Counted from the first letter of the stretch, positions 8,952 to 17,998 are shown. The stretch: 61,651 nucleotides of DNA from Domibacillus iocasae (GCF_001750285.1 NZ_MAMP01000006.1:1-61651), one strand, 5' to 3'. Program-made: numbers and translations. Notes: a model not told the origin generated them from the sequence alone.

Positions 8952-9632
8952 ATGACAACGAAAATTATTATTATTGATGATCATCAGCTATTTCGTGAAG
9001 GGGTAAAACGTATTCTTGATTTTGAAGAAACGTTTGAAGTGCTTGCAGAGGGAGATGACGGATCAGAAGCGCTTACGCTCGTCGAAGAGCACAAACCGGA
9101 CGTTGTTATTATGGACATTAATATGCCGGAAGTGAATGGCGTTGAAGCAACGCGCAAGCTTGTTGATAAATACCCGGATACGAAAGTCATTATTTTATCG
9201 ATTCACGATGACGAAAACTATGTTACACATGCATTGCAGTCCGGTGCGCTCGGCTATCTGCTGAAAGAAATGGATGCGGAAGAGCTGGTAGAAGCGGTTA
9301 AAGTGGTGGCAGATGGCGGTTCTTATTTGCATCCGCGCGTCACACATAACTTAATCGCCGATTACCGCCGCTTATCCAATGATGACGGAAAAGGAAAAGG
9401 ATTCCAGCAGACAGAAGTAGTGCGCCCGCTTCATTTGCTGACGCGCCGGGAATGTGAAGTGCTTCAGCTGCTGGCTGACGGTAAAAGCAACCGTGGCATC
9501 GGCGAAGCATTGTACATCAGTGAAAAAACGGTTAAAAACCACGTGAGTAACATTTTGCAAAAAATGAATGTAAACGACCGTACACAAGCTGTTGTCACTG
9601 CTATTAAAAAAGGCTGGGTAGAAGTACGTTAA
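8952..9632 (+). CDS. degU: response regulator DegU
   Basis: 226-residue NarL/FixJ-type response regulator. The receiver domain has acidic DD at 9-10, phospho-acceptor Asp55 in [13 protein letters not shown] and Lys in LLKEMDAEE. The LuxR-type HTH is at the C-terminus ([17 protein letters not shown], then [13 protein letters not shown]). In Bacillus it acts as a switch between motility or competence (unphosphorylated) and exoenzyme or biofilm states (phosphorylated). A strong GAGGAGG lies before the ATG. Co-transcribed with degS. In B. subtilis degV follows directly; here about 8.5 kb including the aco genes lies between them. Confidence 0.96.
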   Translation: MTTKIIIIDDHQLFREGVKRILDFEETFEVLAEGDDGSEALTLVEEHKPDVVIMDINMPEVNGVEATRKLVDKYPDTKVIILSIHDDENYVTHALQSGALGYLLKEMDAEELVEAVKVVADGGSYLHPRVTHNLIADYRRLSNDDGKGKGFQQTEVVRPLHLLTRRECEVLQLLADGKSNRGIGEALYISEKTVKNHVSNILQKMNVNDRTQAVVTAIKKGWVEVR

Positions 9633-9637
9633 GAAGA

Positions 9638-9665
9638 AAGGTCCCTTTATGGGGCTTTTTTTGTT
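9638..9665 (+). terminator. terminator after degU
   Basis: AAGGTCCC / GGGGCTTT stem with two wobbles around a 5-nt loop, then a T-run. It is moderate in strength. Confidence 0.6.
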
Positions 9666-9822
9666 GAGGAAGATGTTGGCATGAGGAGGCATATTGTTGA
9701 TTTTAGTGGACATAAATTCGTGTAATTAAATTGGACTCAAGCCAGTCTAACTGAATATAAAAGAAGCAGTCATCACCCTGTTTTCTTTTGCCGCATAAAC
9801 TACAAGCGAAAGGAGCGATTAG

Positions 9823-10008
9823 ATGAGTCCAAGATATGTGCGTCCACCTTTTTATCCGTATCCTCCCTATCAGTATCAACCGCAGCCTCCTTATTTTTAC
9901 GGCGGCTATTTGAATCCTTTTTTAGGAGGATTTTTTGGTGGTCTGACGGGCAGCCTGCTGACACCGATTTTTTATGACCGCCCGCCTTATCCACGCCGCT
10001 ATTATTGA
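9823..10008 (+). CDS. small Pro/Tyr/Gly-rich hypothetical protein
   Basis: 61 residues, with PPFYPYPPYQYQPQPPY near the start, a Gly/Phe-rich hydrophobic centre (FLGGFFGGLTGSLLTP) and an RPPYPRRYY end. A clear AAAGGAG precedes the ATG and a strong terminator follows, so it is a real single-gene transcript. Composition resembles small spore-coat or surface proteins of Bacillaceae, but no family is recognised. The central segment could associate with membranes. No function is assigned. Confidence 0.72.
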   Translation: MSPRYVRPPFYPYPPYQYQPQPPYFYGGYLNPFLGGFFGGLTGSLLTPIFYDRPPYPRRYY

Positions 10009-10047
10009 AAAAAACGGTTCGCGCCGGTTGAGCGCGGGCCGTTTTTC
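10007..10047 (+). terminator. terminator after the Pro/Tyr-rich gene
   Basis: A-run plus ACGGTTCGCGC / GCGCGGGCCGT stem (with wobbles), short loop, then TTTTTCTTTT. Confidence 0.85.
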
Positions 10048-10080
10048 TTTTACAATGAAAGACATAATACAAAAAAGATC

Positions 10081-10137
10081 AAAGGCGGCAAACGCGGCAT
10101 CCCGTCGCATCGCCTTTGTAACCCGCATCAAGCGGGT
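10081..10137 (+). promoter_or_regulatory. inverted repeats ahead of the lipoprotein gene
   Basis: AAAGGCG (10081-10087) / CGCCTTT (10111-10117) form one stem and ACCCGC (10121-10126) / GCGGGT (10132-10137) a second, without a T-run. They lie 20 to 80 bases upstream of the TTG start. This may be a structured leader; no known riboswitch is recognised. Confidence 0.35.
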
Positions 10138-10158
10138 CTGAGAGGACGTGCAAAAACG

Positions 10159-10719
10159 TTGACATATAAATGGGTATCTGCGCTTCTTTTAATGGGTGCA
10201 ATGCTGGGCGCCTGCGGTGAGGAAGAAAGCAACCAAGCCGCAAATTCTGCATTAGATGGTGAAACGCAAGGCTCTACACAAGAAACGCATACGGCCGAAG
10301 AGGAAAAAGCAGGCGGAACAACAGTAAAAGCGCCGATTGAAGAAGCGGAAAATGTACCGGCAGAGGAAAGAGAAGCGATACTTGCCGCCCTCAACCGGCA
10401 AATTCAATCGTTTAACGAAAAAGACATTGACGCATACATGGCAACCATTTCTAAAACGCCGGAATCATTTGATTATAAAGAGGAAAAAGCATACATCGAA
10501 AAGGTCTTTCAAACATTTGATGCCACGATGACACCGGTAAATACAACCATTATTCAATACGACGAAGATCAAATGACGGCCAATGTATTTATGAACATGG
10601 AATCGACGTCAAAAGACTTAAGTTCGGGCAAAGAAGTAAGCCAGACGACAAGGCAGATTATGGTGTTTCAAAAAGAAGCAGGCGGCTGGAAGCAAGTTTC
10701 CCTTTTTGCAATGGAATGA
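10159..10719 (+). CDS. NTF2-like lipoprotein of unknown function
   Basis: 186-residue lipoprotein: short positive start, hydrophobic core and lipobox MLGAC followed by acidic residues, so it should be lipidated and held outside the membrane. A 35-residue Glu/Thr-rich linker leads to a C-terminal domain (about 75-186) beginning EEREAILAALNRQIQSFN and continuing KDIDAYMATISKTPESF. That pattern is typical of SnoaL/NTF2-like (DUF4440-type) folds. The start codon is TTG at 10159; AGAGG lies rather far upstream (13 bases), so the start is less certain than the gene. luxS follows 30 bases later and may share the transcript. Confidence 0.82.
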   Translation: MTYKWVSALLLMGAMLGACGEEESNQAANSALDGETQGSTQETHTAEEEKAGGTTVKAPIEEAENVPAEEREAILAALNRQIQSFNEKDIDAYMATISKTPESFDYKEEKAYIEKVFQTFDATMTPVNTTIIQYDEDQMTANVFMNMESTSKDLSSGKEVSQTTRQIMVFQKEAGGWKQVSLFAME

Positions 10720-10749
10720 TATAGTAAAAAGAAAAGAGGGTTTTTTAAC

Positions 10750-11217
10750 ATGACAAAAGAAATGAATGTAGAAAGCTTTAACTTGGACCATACGAAAGTG
10801 AAAGCACCGTACGTTCGGCTTGCCGGCGTGAAGGAAGGCCAAAATGGCGATAAAATCTTAAAATATGACATCCGTTTCTGCCAGCCGAACAAAGAACATA
10901 TGGAGATGCCGGCGCTTCATTCACTGGAGCACATGATGGCGGAATTCAGCCGCAATCATTCCGATAAAATCGTTGATATCAGCCCAATGGGTTGTCAGAC
11001 CGGCTACTATATCGCAGTGATCAATCACGAAGATTATGATGACATTTTAAACATCATTGAAAAAACATTAGAAGATGTCCTCCAGGCAACAGAAGTGCCC
11101 GCTTGCAACGAAGTACAATGCGGATGGGCAGCGAGCCATAGCTTAAAAGGCGCGAAAGAGATTGCGCGCGACATGCTTGCGAAGCGTCAGGAATGGACAC
11201 AAGTATTTGCCGGGTAA
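10750..11217 (+). CDS. luxS: S-ribosylhomocysteine lyase LuxS
   Basis: 155 residues, full length for the family. Metal ligands lie in [14 protein letters not shown] (His57, His61), with a third at the later Cys in [14 protein letters not shown]; the catalytic Cys is in MGCQTGYY. The enzyme splits S-ribosylhomocysteine into homocysteine and DPD, the AI-2 precursor, within the activated methyl cycle. Preceded by GAGGG about ten bases from the ATG; ended by a very strong terminator. Confidence 0.97.
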   Translation: MTKEMNVESFNLDHTKVKAPYVRLAGVKEGQNGDKILKYDIRFCQPNKEHMEMPALHSLEHMMAEFSRNHSDKIVDISPMGCQTGYYIAVINHEDYDDILNIIEKTLEDVLQATEVPACNEVQCGWAASHSLKGAKEIARDMLAKRQEWTQVFAG

Positions 11218-11230
11218 GCCATGTGCCGAC

Positions 11231-11270
11231 AAGCGGATAAAAGCATTTGCCTTTTATCCGCTTTTTTTTA
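11231..11270 (+). terminator. strong terminator after luxS
   Basis: Perfect 13-bp stem AAGCGGATAAAAG / CTTTTATCCGCTT, 7-nt loop and eight or more T. Confidence 0.93.
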
Positions 11271-11368
11271 TACTGGGATTTTATAAACTTCTCCTTTAAC
11301 CGCCGCTATACAAAGGTTATATCACTCCATTAGATTAATAAAAAGTACTTGCCGTTCATATTAGGCAG

Positions 11369-11400
11369 TTTATCCGTCACTTTTGTCATTTTATCCGTCA
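11369..11400 (+). promoter_or_regulatory. 11-bp direct repeat upstream of acoR
   Basis: TTTATCCGTCA occurs twice (11369-11379 and 11390-11400), 21 bases apart, which is two helical turns, 44 bases before the acoR start. This geometry suits a dimeric regulator on one DNA face, perhaps AcoR itself; the binding factor is not known. Confidence 0.4.
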
Positions 11401-11443
11401 TGTCAAAAACAATGTCCATTTTTGGAGATGAGGAGGCTTATTA

Positions 11444-13270
11444 ATGGTAAATGAGACAGTAAAGCGAAATGTGTGGCAGCGATTCGTACGGGAAGGGGTC
11501 TTAGATGCGGCGCGGCTGCAAAAACGGATTGAAGAGTCATGGTACATGTGCCAGAAAAAAGGGGTCAATCCATATGATGGAAAAGGAAGCGATATTTTAA
11601 CGCCAGAGCAGCTGAAGCAGCGGCTTGAAAAAAATGACCGCCTGACATCGATTGCAGGGCCGATTATGGACAAAGTCATGATGTCCATCCAACAGGCGAA
11701 TACGATGATTTTGCTTGTGGATAAAGAAGGGTATATCCTGGCTGCGCGCGGTCCTGACCCGACGTTAAAGAGGGCATCAAAAATCAATTTTATAGAAGGA
11801 TCAAAATGGACCGAAGACGTTGTTGGCACGAATGCAGTTGGAACCGCTCTCAGAACTGGCGAAGCGATTACCGTTGTAGGCACGGAGCACTATTCTGTCG
11901 CCTCCCAGCACTTTTCGTGCTCCGCCGCACCTATTCACGCGCCGGACGGAACACTGCTCGGTGTTCTTGACATGACAAGCGCGCTTGCGGATTCCCGCCA
12001 TGAGCATATGCTTGCTGCTGTATGCGCGGCTGCTTTTGCGATCGAGCAGCAATGGGCGTCACTTGCGAAAATGGATGAGCAGTCCCTCATTATGGCCGCT
12101 TCTTTTTACCGTCAGCACACCGCTCCAATGGCGGCTGTTTCTGCGTCGGGATTTATTATTTGGATGAATGACGTGATGAAAGAGCAATGTCAGATGACGG
12201 TTCCTTTTTTGCTTTGTGAACTGCCTAAAAACGTCTGGAAGCAGGACATAATGCGGGATGTATATAATGAATCCGGTTCATTTCAAATCGGGCGGCTTAT
12301 TCAGTTTGCCAATGTGAAAAAAACACCGGCCCTGAACGGCTGGATTGATACGTTTCATTACAGCGGAGTAATCGGCACTTCGGAATCGTTCCAGCATGTA
12401 CTTTGGCAGGCAGAGCGTGTCGCAAAAACCGATGCGGCGGTCCATATATATGGGGAAACGGGGACCGGCAAAGAAATTTTAGCACGGGCCATTCACCAAA
12501 ACAGCAGCCGTCGTAAAAATGGACCATTTGTTGCGGTCAACTGCGGGGCCATTCCTGCTTCATTAATGGAAAGTGAGCTTTTTGGCTACGAAGGCGGTGC
12601 GTTTACCGGAGCAAGCCGGAGCGGATATCAAGGAAAAATACGCGATGCAGATGGCGGGACACTGTTTTTAGATGAGATTGGGGATATCCCCGAACAGATG
12701 CAGATTTCGCTGCTGCGTGTGCTGCAGGAACAAGAAGTCATGCCGGTTGGCGCATCTAAGCCGATTCCGGTCAATCTCCGGATTATTACAGCCACCCACC
12801 GTAATTTAATTGAACTTGTGAATACGCGTAAAATGCGAGAGGATCTATTTTATCGGATTTACGTCTTTCCCATTCAGCTGCCGCCGCTTCGGCATCGTTT
12901 ATGCGACATGGAGCGATTCATTGATGATTATAAAAAAAGAACAAAGTGGAATGGGGTCGTACCGGAATCATTAATGCGTACTTTTAAACAGCATTCATTT
13001 CCAGGAAATTTTCGCGAGCTGTTTAATATTCTCGACCGTATCCGTATTTTGTACGGGGATCACGTACCATCGGGTTTATCCGCGTCCGACTGCATGACCT
13101 CCTTAGAACGGAAATGTGAAAAACAGTGGACGAGCCGCCAGGAAATGGAGCGGGAAGAATTAATGCAGGCGCTGAAGGATGCGAAAGGTCATGCTCCGAC
13201 CGCCGCTAAACAAATGGGCATACCGCGCAGCACCTTTTACCGGAAGCTGAAACAATATGAGATGAATTGA
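11444..13270 (+). CDS. acoR: Sig54-dependent acetoin regulator AcoR
   Basis: 608-residue enhancer-binding activator. It has an N-terminal sensory region with a GAF-type segment (about 60-200, [18 protein letters not shown]), a central AAA+ domain with Walker A GETGTGKE, the Sig54-contacting GAFTGA loop, Walker [12 protein letters not shown] and an arginine-finger region, and a C-terminal Fis-type HTH ([19 protein letters not shown]). By family knowledge it senses acetoin and activates acoABCL from a -12/-24 promoter. Exactly such a promoter lies between this gene and acoA. SD GAGGAGG is well placed before the ATG. Confidence 0.93.
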   Translation: MVNETVKRNVWQRFVREGVLDAARLQKRIEESWYMCQKKGVNPYDGKGSDILTPEQLKQRLEKNDRLTSIAGPIMDKVMMSIQQANTMILLVDKEGYILAARGPDPTLKRASKINFIEGSKWTEDVVGTNAVGTALRTGEAITVVGTEHYSVASQHFSCSAAPIHAPDGTLLGVLDMTSALADSRHEHMLAAVCAAAFAIEQQWASLAKMDEQSLIMAASFYRQHTAPMAAVSASGFIIWMNDVMKEQCQMTVPFLLCELPKNVWKQDIMRDVYNESGSFQIGRLIQFANVKKTPALNGWIDTFHYSGVIGTSESFQHVLWQAERVAKTDAAVHIYGETGTGKEILARAIHQNSSRRKNGPFVAVNCGAIPASLMESELFGYEGGAFTGASRSGYQGKIRDADGGTLFLDEIGDIPEQMQISLLRVLQEQEVMPVGASKPIPVNLRIITATHRNLIELVNTRKMREDLFYRIYVFPIQLPPLRHRLCDMERFIDDYKKRTKWNGVVPESLMRTFKQHSFPGNFRELFNILDRIRILYGDHVPSGLSASDCMTSLERKCEKQWTSRQEMEREELMQALKDAKGHAPTAAKQMGIPRSTFYRKLKQYEMN

Positions 13271-13343
13271 GACAGATCAAGATAACGATGAGAAAAGAAG
13301 ACACGGAGAACCATAAATCCTTTATACAGCCTTTATTTTATGT

Positions 13344-13359
13344 TGGCACGCTGATTGCA
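13344..13359 (+). promoter_or_regulatory. Sig54 (SigL) -24/-12 promoter of acoABC
   Basis: TGGCAC (13344-13349), N5, TTGCA (13355-13359) is an exact match to the Sig54 consensus, with GG and GC in the right register. It lies about 60 bases before acoA and directly after acoR, which encodes the matching activator. Confidence 0.93.
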
Positions 13360-13368
13360 TTGGTTTAA

Positions 13369-13384
13369 TTGAAAGCGTTTTCTA
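13369..13384 (+). promoter_or_regulatory. cre box (CcpA site) at the acoA start
   Basis: TTGAAAGCGTTTTCTA fits the catabolite-responsive element consensus (TGNAANCGNWWWC), differing only at the last base. It begins about ten bases after the -12 element, so bound CcpA would cover the transcription start and repress during growth on glucose. Confidence 0.8.
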
Positions 13385-13416
13385 ATTAATCAATTAGTAA
13401 AAGGGAGAGGATGACG

Positions 13417-14430
13417 GTGTCACAAACGCAAACAAATCAGGCGGCGATTTCAAAAGAAGAAGCAGCGTGGATGTTTCAAAAAATGCTTGAAATACGCCAT
13501 TTTGAAGACCGGGTTCATGAGATTTTTGGGACGGGTGTTTTGCCGGGCTTTGTTCATTTGTATGCCGGAGAAGAAGCGATTGCGGTCGGACTTTGCTCGC
13601 ACTTAGATGACAATGACTATATTACAAGCACGCACCGCGGTCACGGCCACTGTATTGCCAAAGGGTGCGATTTAGACGGCATGATGGCTGAGATTTATGG
13701 GAAAGCAACCGGGCTTTGTAAAGGAAAAGGCGGCTCCATGCACATTGCTGACGTAGAAAAAGGGATGCTTGGCGCGAACGGCATTGTCGGCGGCGGCTTC
13801 CCGCTTGCCGTTGGAGCTGGCCTAACGCACAAGCTGAAAAAAACAGGCGGCGTGGCGGTTTGCTTTTTCGGAGACGGTGCCAACAACCACGGCACATTCC
13901 ATGAAGGCATCAACATGGCGGCAATTTGGAACTTACCGGTTATTTTTGTCGCGGAAAACAACGGGTTTGCAGAAGCGACACCGTTCCATTACGCGTCCAG
14001 CTGTAAATCGATTGCAGACCGGGCGATTGGCTATGACATTCCCGGGGAAACAGTGGATGGAAAAGATGTTGTGGCCGTTCGGGAAGCAGCACAGAGAGCG
14101 GTGGAACGCGCCCGCAATGGGGAAGGACCGACATTGATTGAATGTGTGACATACCGAAACTATGGTCACTTTGAAGGAGACGCACAAACGTACAAAGGCG
14201 AGGAAAAAGTAAAGCATTTAAATGATCTGGATGCGATCAAAAAGTTTTACACATATTTAACCGAGCAGGGCATTATGACCGAAGAAGAGCTGGATAAAAT
14301 GGATGAAGACGTGCGAAGAGATGTTGACCGTGCTGTTGAATTTGCGGAAAAAAGCCCGCATCCGCTTCCGGAGCAGCTGCTTGAAGATGTATATGTGTCG
14401 TACAAAACAGATGGAGGTGCGGTATCATGA
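13417..14430 (+). CDS. acoA: acetoin dehydrogenase E1 alpha subunit
   Basis: TPP-dependent dehydrogenase alpha subunit (about 337 residues). With AcoB it forms the E1 that cleaves acetoin and passes the acetyl unit to E2 lipoamide. Seen: GFVHLYAGEEAIAVG, THRGHGHCIAKG, KGGSMHIAD and the TPP motif FFGDGANNHGTFHEGINMA (GDG...NN). I prefer GTG at 13417 because AGGGAGAGG is then spaced normally; an ATG at 13411 is in frame but only 3 bases from the SD. First gene of the Sig54-driven acoABC operon. Confidence 0.94.
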   Translation: MSQTQTNQAAISKEEAAWMFQKMLEIRHFEDRVHEIFGTGVLPGFVHLYAGEEAIAVGLCSHLDDNDYITSTHRGHGHCIAKGCDLDGMMAEIYGKATGLCKGKGGSMHIADVEKGMLGANGIVGGGFPLAVGAGLTHKLKKTGGVAVCFFGDGANNHGTFHEGINMAAIWNLPVIFVAENNGFAEATPFHYASSCKSIADRAIGYDIPGETVDGKDVVAVREAAQRAVERARNGEGPTLIECVTYRNYGHFEGDAQTYKGEEKVKHLNDLDAIKKFYTYLTEQGIMTEEELDKMDEDVRRDVDRAVEFAEKSPHPLPEQLLEDVYVSYKTDGGAVS

Positions 14431-15455
14431 CCCGTCAAATAACTTTTTCACAAGCAGTAAATGAAGCGATGGCGATTTCGATGAGAGAAGACCAGGACGT
14501 GATTTTGCTCGGGGAAGATGTGGCAGGCGGCGCTGCTGTCGACCATTTGCAGGACGAAGAAGCATGGGGCGGCGTTATGGGGGTCACGAAAGGGCTCGTG
14601 CAGGAATTCGGACGTGACCGTATTATCGATACACCGATTGCGGAAGCTGGCTATGTCGGCGCCGCTGTCACAGCTGCCGCAACAGGTATGCGGCCGATTG
14701 CAGAGCTCATGTTTAATGACTTTATCGGCAGCTGCTTAGATGAAGTGATGAACCAGGGCGCGAAGCTTCGCTACATGTTTGGCGGAAAAGCGAAAGTGCC
14801 GCTTACGATCCGGACAATGCACGGAGCCGGTTTCCGCGCTGCCGCCCAGCATTCCCAAAGCCTTTATTCGTTTTTCACACACATACCGGGCATTAAAGTG
14901 GTTATTCCATCGACGCCGTATGATGCAAAAGGACTTTTATTAGAATCTATTTTTGACGACGACCTTGTTGTGTTTTTCGAAGACAAAACATTATATACGA
15001 TGAAAGGCGAGGTGCCGGAAGGATCGTACCGCATTCCGTTCGGTAAAGCGGACATTAAGCGAAGCGGAGAAGATGTCACGATTGTCGCAATCGGTAAAAT
15101 GGTGCATACCGCAATGAAAGCAGCGGATGAGCTGGCGAAAAACGGGGTAGAAGCAGAGATTGTTGATCCGCGCACCTTGTCGCCGCTCGATGAGGATACG
15201 ATTTTAACATCTGTAGAAAAAACAGGGCGGCTTGTTGTCGTGGATGAAGCAAATCCAAGATGCAGCGCGGCAACCGATATCGCCGCGCTCGCCGCCGATA
15301 AAGGATTTGACTACTTGGATGCGCCGGTAAAAATGGTCACCGCACCGCATACGCCAGTCCCATTTGCACCCTCGCTTGAAGATATTTATTTGCCGACGCC
15401 AGACAAAATTGTCAAAGCCGTTCAGGAAATGACCGGCAGCGAACTTGTTTTGTAA
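14427..15455 (+). CDS. acoB: acetoin dehydrogenase E1 beta subunit
   Basis: 342-residue transketolase-like beta subunit that completes the E1 active site. Typical segments: GEDVAGG near residue 30, DTPIAEAGYVGAAVTAA, IAELMFNDFIG, GAGFRAAAQHSQSL and the C-terminal DPRTLSPLDEDTI block. Its ATG overlaps the acoA stop by 4 bases (ATGA), a sign of translational coupling and fixed subunit ratio. Distinguished from pyruvate E1 beta by the aco context and the Sig54 promoter. Confidence 0.94.
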   Translation: MTRQITFSQAVNEAMAISMREDQDVILLGEDVAGGAAVDHLQDEEAWGGVMGVTKGLVQEFGRDRIIDTPIAEAGYVGAAVTAAATGMRPIAELMFNDFIGSCLDEVMNQGAKLRYMFGGKAKVPLTIRTMHGAGFRAAAQHSQSLYSFFTHIPGIKVVIPSTPYDAKGLLLESIFDDDLVVFFEDKTLYTMKGEVPEGSYRIPFGKADIKRSGEDVTIVAIGKMVHTAMKAADELAKNGVEAEIVDPRTLSPLDEDTILTSVEKTGRLVVVDEANPRCSAATDIAALAADKGFDYLDAPVKMVTAPHTPVPFAPSLEDIYLPTPDKIVKAVQEMTGSELVL

Positions 15456-15469
15456 AAGGAGGAGTTACG

Positions 15470-16717
15470 ATGGCTGTAAAAGTGATTATGCCAAAGCTCG
15501 GGATGGGGATGGAAGAAGGAACGGTCGTCGAATGGCTGAAGCAGGAAGGCGACGAAGTGAAAAAGGGAGATTCGGTCGCTGTGATCAGCTCTGATAAAAT
15601 AGAAAAAGACGTTGAAGCACCGGCAGATGGGGTGCTGCTTAAAATTCAGGCTTCTTCAGATGATGTGGTAAAGGTGGGCGAGGCGATCGGATTTGTGGGA
15701 ACGGCTGGAGAAGAGCCGGACGCGACAAATGCGCCGCAAGCCGAGCTTCACCAAGAAGCGCCGGATATGCCGGAAGAAACACCGGCTTCAATTCAAAAAA
15801 CGCCGGAGCCCGTCGCCGCAGAAGCCGAGAAAATCGGCGGCAGAACCCGTATTTCACCTGCTGCCCGAAAGCTGGCAAAAGAACACAGTATAGATGTAAC
15901 CGGCATTCCAGGCACAGGGCCGAATGGACGCATTACCCGCTTGGATGTGGAACGTCACATGAACCATAATCAGCAGCCTGCCGCCCCGGCGCCGGAAGCG
16001 GATGTCGAGCCGATGTCTTCCCGCTCATCGGCTGCAGGAAAACCGCTTGCCGGCATGCGAAAAGTCATTGCAGACCGCATGTTTGACAGTTTGCGGACAA
16101 CCGCGCAGCTGACCATCACGATGAAAGCGGACGTGACGGATTTAATGACGATCCGCAAGCAAATGAACGAAGCGCTTGAGGCGGGCGGTGTGAAATTAAC
16201 ATTGACGGATTTTGTTGCCAAGGCCGTGATCACGTCGCTGAAAAAACATCCGGCGATGAATGCGACACTCCAAAATGGACGGCTTGCGCTGCACGACCGG
16301 GTCCACCTCGGCATTGCCGTGGCGCTCGACGGCGGATTAATGGTGCCGGTTATTAACGATGCATGCTGCTTGTCGCTGAAAGACTTGTCAGAACGGATTC
16401 GCTCAAACGCTGATGATGTCCGGAATGGCGACATTCAGGCGGAAACATTAAAAGGCTCCACATTCACCATTACGAACCTTGGAAACTACGATGTCGAGTA
16501 CTTTACACCGGTCTTGAATCCACCGGAAATCGGCATTCTCGGGCTCGGCCGGGCGATGCCGGAAGCTGTGTTTGTGGGAGACGAGCTGGAGAAGCGGGTG
16601 ATCCAGCCGCTCAGCTTAACGTTTGACCACCGCGCTATCGATGGCGCACCGGCCGCTGCATTTTTACAGACAGTGAAAACGTTGCTTGAACAGCCGTATC
16701 GGATGCTTGCCGAATAA
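15470..16717 (+). CDS. acoC: acetoin dehydrogenase E2 (dihydrolipoamide acetyltransferase)
   Basis: 415 residues in three parts: lipoyl domain (1-80, lipoylated Lys43 in ISSDKIEKD), a peripheral-subunit-binding domain (about 125-160, ISPAARKLAKEHSIDVTGI) and the catalytic acyltransferase domain (about 190-415) ending with the active-site block FDHRAIDGAP. Between the first two is a Pro/Ala/Glu-rich swinging linker. It transfers the acetyl group to CoA. GGAGG precedes the ATG, 14 bases after acoB. No E3 gene (acoL) follows, so E3 must come from elsewhere. Confidence 0.94.
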   Translation: MAVKVIMPKLGMGMEEGTVVEWLKQEGDEVKKGDSVAVISSDKIEKDVEAPADGVLLKIQASSDDVVKVGEAIGFVGTAGEEPDATNAPQAELHQEAPDMPEETPASIQKTPEPVAAEAEKIGGRTRISPAARKLAKEHSIDVTGIPGTGPNGRITRLDVERHMNHNQQPAAPAPEADVEPMSSRSSAAGKPLAGMRKVIADRMFDSLRTTAQLTITMKADVTDLMTIRKQMNEALEAGGVKLTLTDFVAKAVITSLKKHPAMNATLQNGRLALHDRVHLGIAVALDGGLMVPVINDACCLSLKDLSERIRSNADDVRNGDIQAETLKGSTFTITNLGNYDVEYFTPVLNPPEIGILGLGRAMPEAVFVGDELEKRVIQPLSLTFDHRAIDGAPAAAFLQTVKTLLEQPYRMLAE

Positions 16718-16724
16718 AGACAAT

Positions 16725-16750
16725 AACCTCCTGCGGTTGCAGAAGGTTTC
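16725..16750 (+). terminator. weak terminator after acoC
   Basis: AACCTCCTGC / GCAGAAGGTT stem with one mismatch, GGTT loop and a short T tail, 8 bases past the acoC stop. Confidence 0.5.
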
Positions 16751-16794
16751 AGACGGTTGACAAACGCTGGCTTTCTGACTTTCTCTACACTTTG

Positions 16795-16846
16795 AAAGGG
16801 GCTGTCCTATAAATCAGGTACATCCGGATTTTGAGGACAGCCTTTT
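16795..16846 (+). terminator. long hairpin with T tail
   Basis: AAAGGGGCTGTCCT pairs with AGGACAGCCTTT around a 25-nt loop, followed by TTATTATT. It may act as back-up terminator for acoABC. Confidence 0.55.
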
Positions 16847-16865
16847 ATTATTCGCTCTTTCAAAC

Positions 16866-16975
16866 TAGCGCCGGAATAGAAGGGCTAACGCCGAAATAAG
16901 AAGAATAAAGCCGGAAAACTAGGCTTTAACGCCGGAAAATGGGTTTTTTCGGCGTAGCACCTATTTTTTCGGCGC
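16866..16975. repeat. phased GCCGGAAAA repeat array
   Basis: GCCGGAA/GCCGAAA-type units begin at about 16870, 16890, 16910 and 16931 (spacing 20-21 bases). Two inverted copies (TTTTTTCGGCG) follow at about 16945 and 16965. The direct and inverted parts can fold on each other. A similar pair is found at 30510 and 30531. No coding potential is seen in the remaining 16976-17119. Confidence 0.6.
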
Positions 16976-17119
16976 AATCAGAAATATATCGACGCTAGCT
17001 CATAATAAGCCGGCATGCCGAATGGATAATAAGCTTTTAGGACATTTCCTTTATTTTTCGCGCCAATGTGAAGAAAATTGCGCAAGCTGAGCGGATGTCA
17101 TAATTTCTCACCAGGCTAC

Positions 17120-17998
17120 TTAAGCTGTCCGAGTCAACCGCCGTTCAATCGTAAACAAAACGGCACTTAAAATGCAGACGACCCCAGCAGTTTGCCATAC
17201 AGTCAACGCATCTCCAAACACGAGCATCCCAATGAAAATTGCCACCACCGGCTCGGTTGTTGCTAGAATCGCCGCACGTCCGGATTCCATTTTAGACAAA
17301 CCGGCTGTGTAGAGGATATAAGCAAAAATCGTTGATAGTAAAACAAGTCCGGCGCTGTTTAAAAGTACACCAACATGAGCCAGCTGACTTGTTTTCTGAA
17401 ACAATCCGGACATCGGCACAATAAACAGAGAAGCTGTCAGCATCGAATACGCCGTAATGGTGACAGAATGATAGCGTCCGGCGATAAACTTGCCGAAAAT
17501 CGAATACAGCGCATAAAAAAAGCCGGACAAAAGCCCAATTAGCACAGTCAGCGCAGACATATGAGAGTCGCCGGCTGGAATGAGACCGACGGCAAGAATA
17601 CAGCCGATCACGGTTAAAAAGAGAGCCACGCTTTTTCCGCCGGTCAGCGGTTCTTTAAAGAACACACGCGACAGCAGGACGACAAAAACCGGTCCCGTGT
17701 ACAGCAGGACAACGGCAAGAGAATTAGACGAGCGTTCGATCACAGTGAAAAAGCATAAATTAAAAAAGACGATGCTGACAATCCCGCAGCCTGCAAAAAA
17801 GAACAAGTCCCGCAGTTGGATTTTAAGCAAATTCGGTTTGCAGATTGCTAGAAAAGGAAATAAAACGAGCGCTGAACCGTATACCCGAAGTGCGACGACG
17901 TCGATTGGGGTGAATCCTTCTTTATAAAGTCCCTGTACAAATAGACCGATCATTCCCCATAAGGAAGCACCGGCTAACACAAGCAATGGTGCTTTCAC
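17120..17998 (-). CDS. EamA/DMT family transporter
   Basis: 292-residue membrane protein with ten predicted helices in two homologous halves, each an EamA domain (first half opens LVLAGASLWGMIGLFVQ; second half from about residue 150, GLLSGFFYALYSIFGKFI). The second half closes with the typical ATTEPVVAIFIG segment before the last helices. The family exports metabolites or amino acids; the substrate is not predictable. The start is GTG at 17998, with GGAGGG six bases upstream. Divergent from degV and not part of the neighbouring operons. Confidence 0.9.
   Translation of the reverse strand: MKAPLLVLAGASLWGMIGLFVQGLYKEGFTPIDVVALRVYGSALVLFPFLAICKPNLLKIQLRDLFFFAGCGIVSIVFFNLCFFTVIERSSNSLAVVLLYTGPVFVVLLSRVFFKEPLTGGKSVALFLTVIGCILAVGLIPAGDSHMSALTVLIGLLSGFFYALYSIFGKFIAGRYHSVTITAYSMLTASLFIVPMSGLFQKTSQLAHVGVLLNSAGLVLLSTIFAYILYTAGLSKMESGRAAILATTEPVVAIFIGMLVFGDALTVWQTAGVVCILSAVLFTIERRLTRTA

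Noticed and set aside
11398-11883. 161-codon open frame antisense to acoR
   Set aside because: Its sequence is the complement of the conserved GAF-encoding part of acoR and it has no start signal.
16757-16791. TTGACA at 16757 as a promoter
   Set aside because: The nearest -10-like TACACT is 23 bases away; no gene follows.
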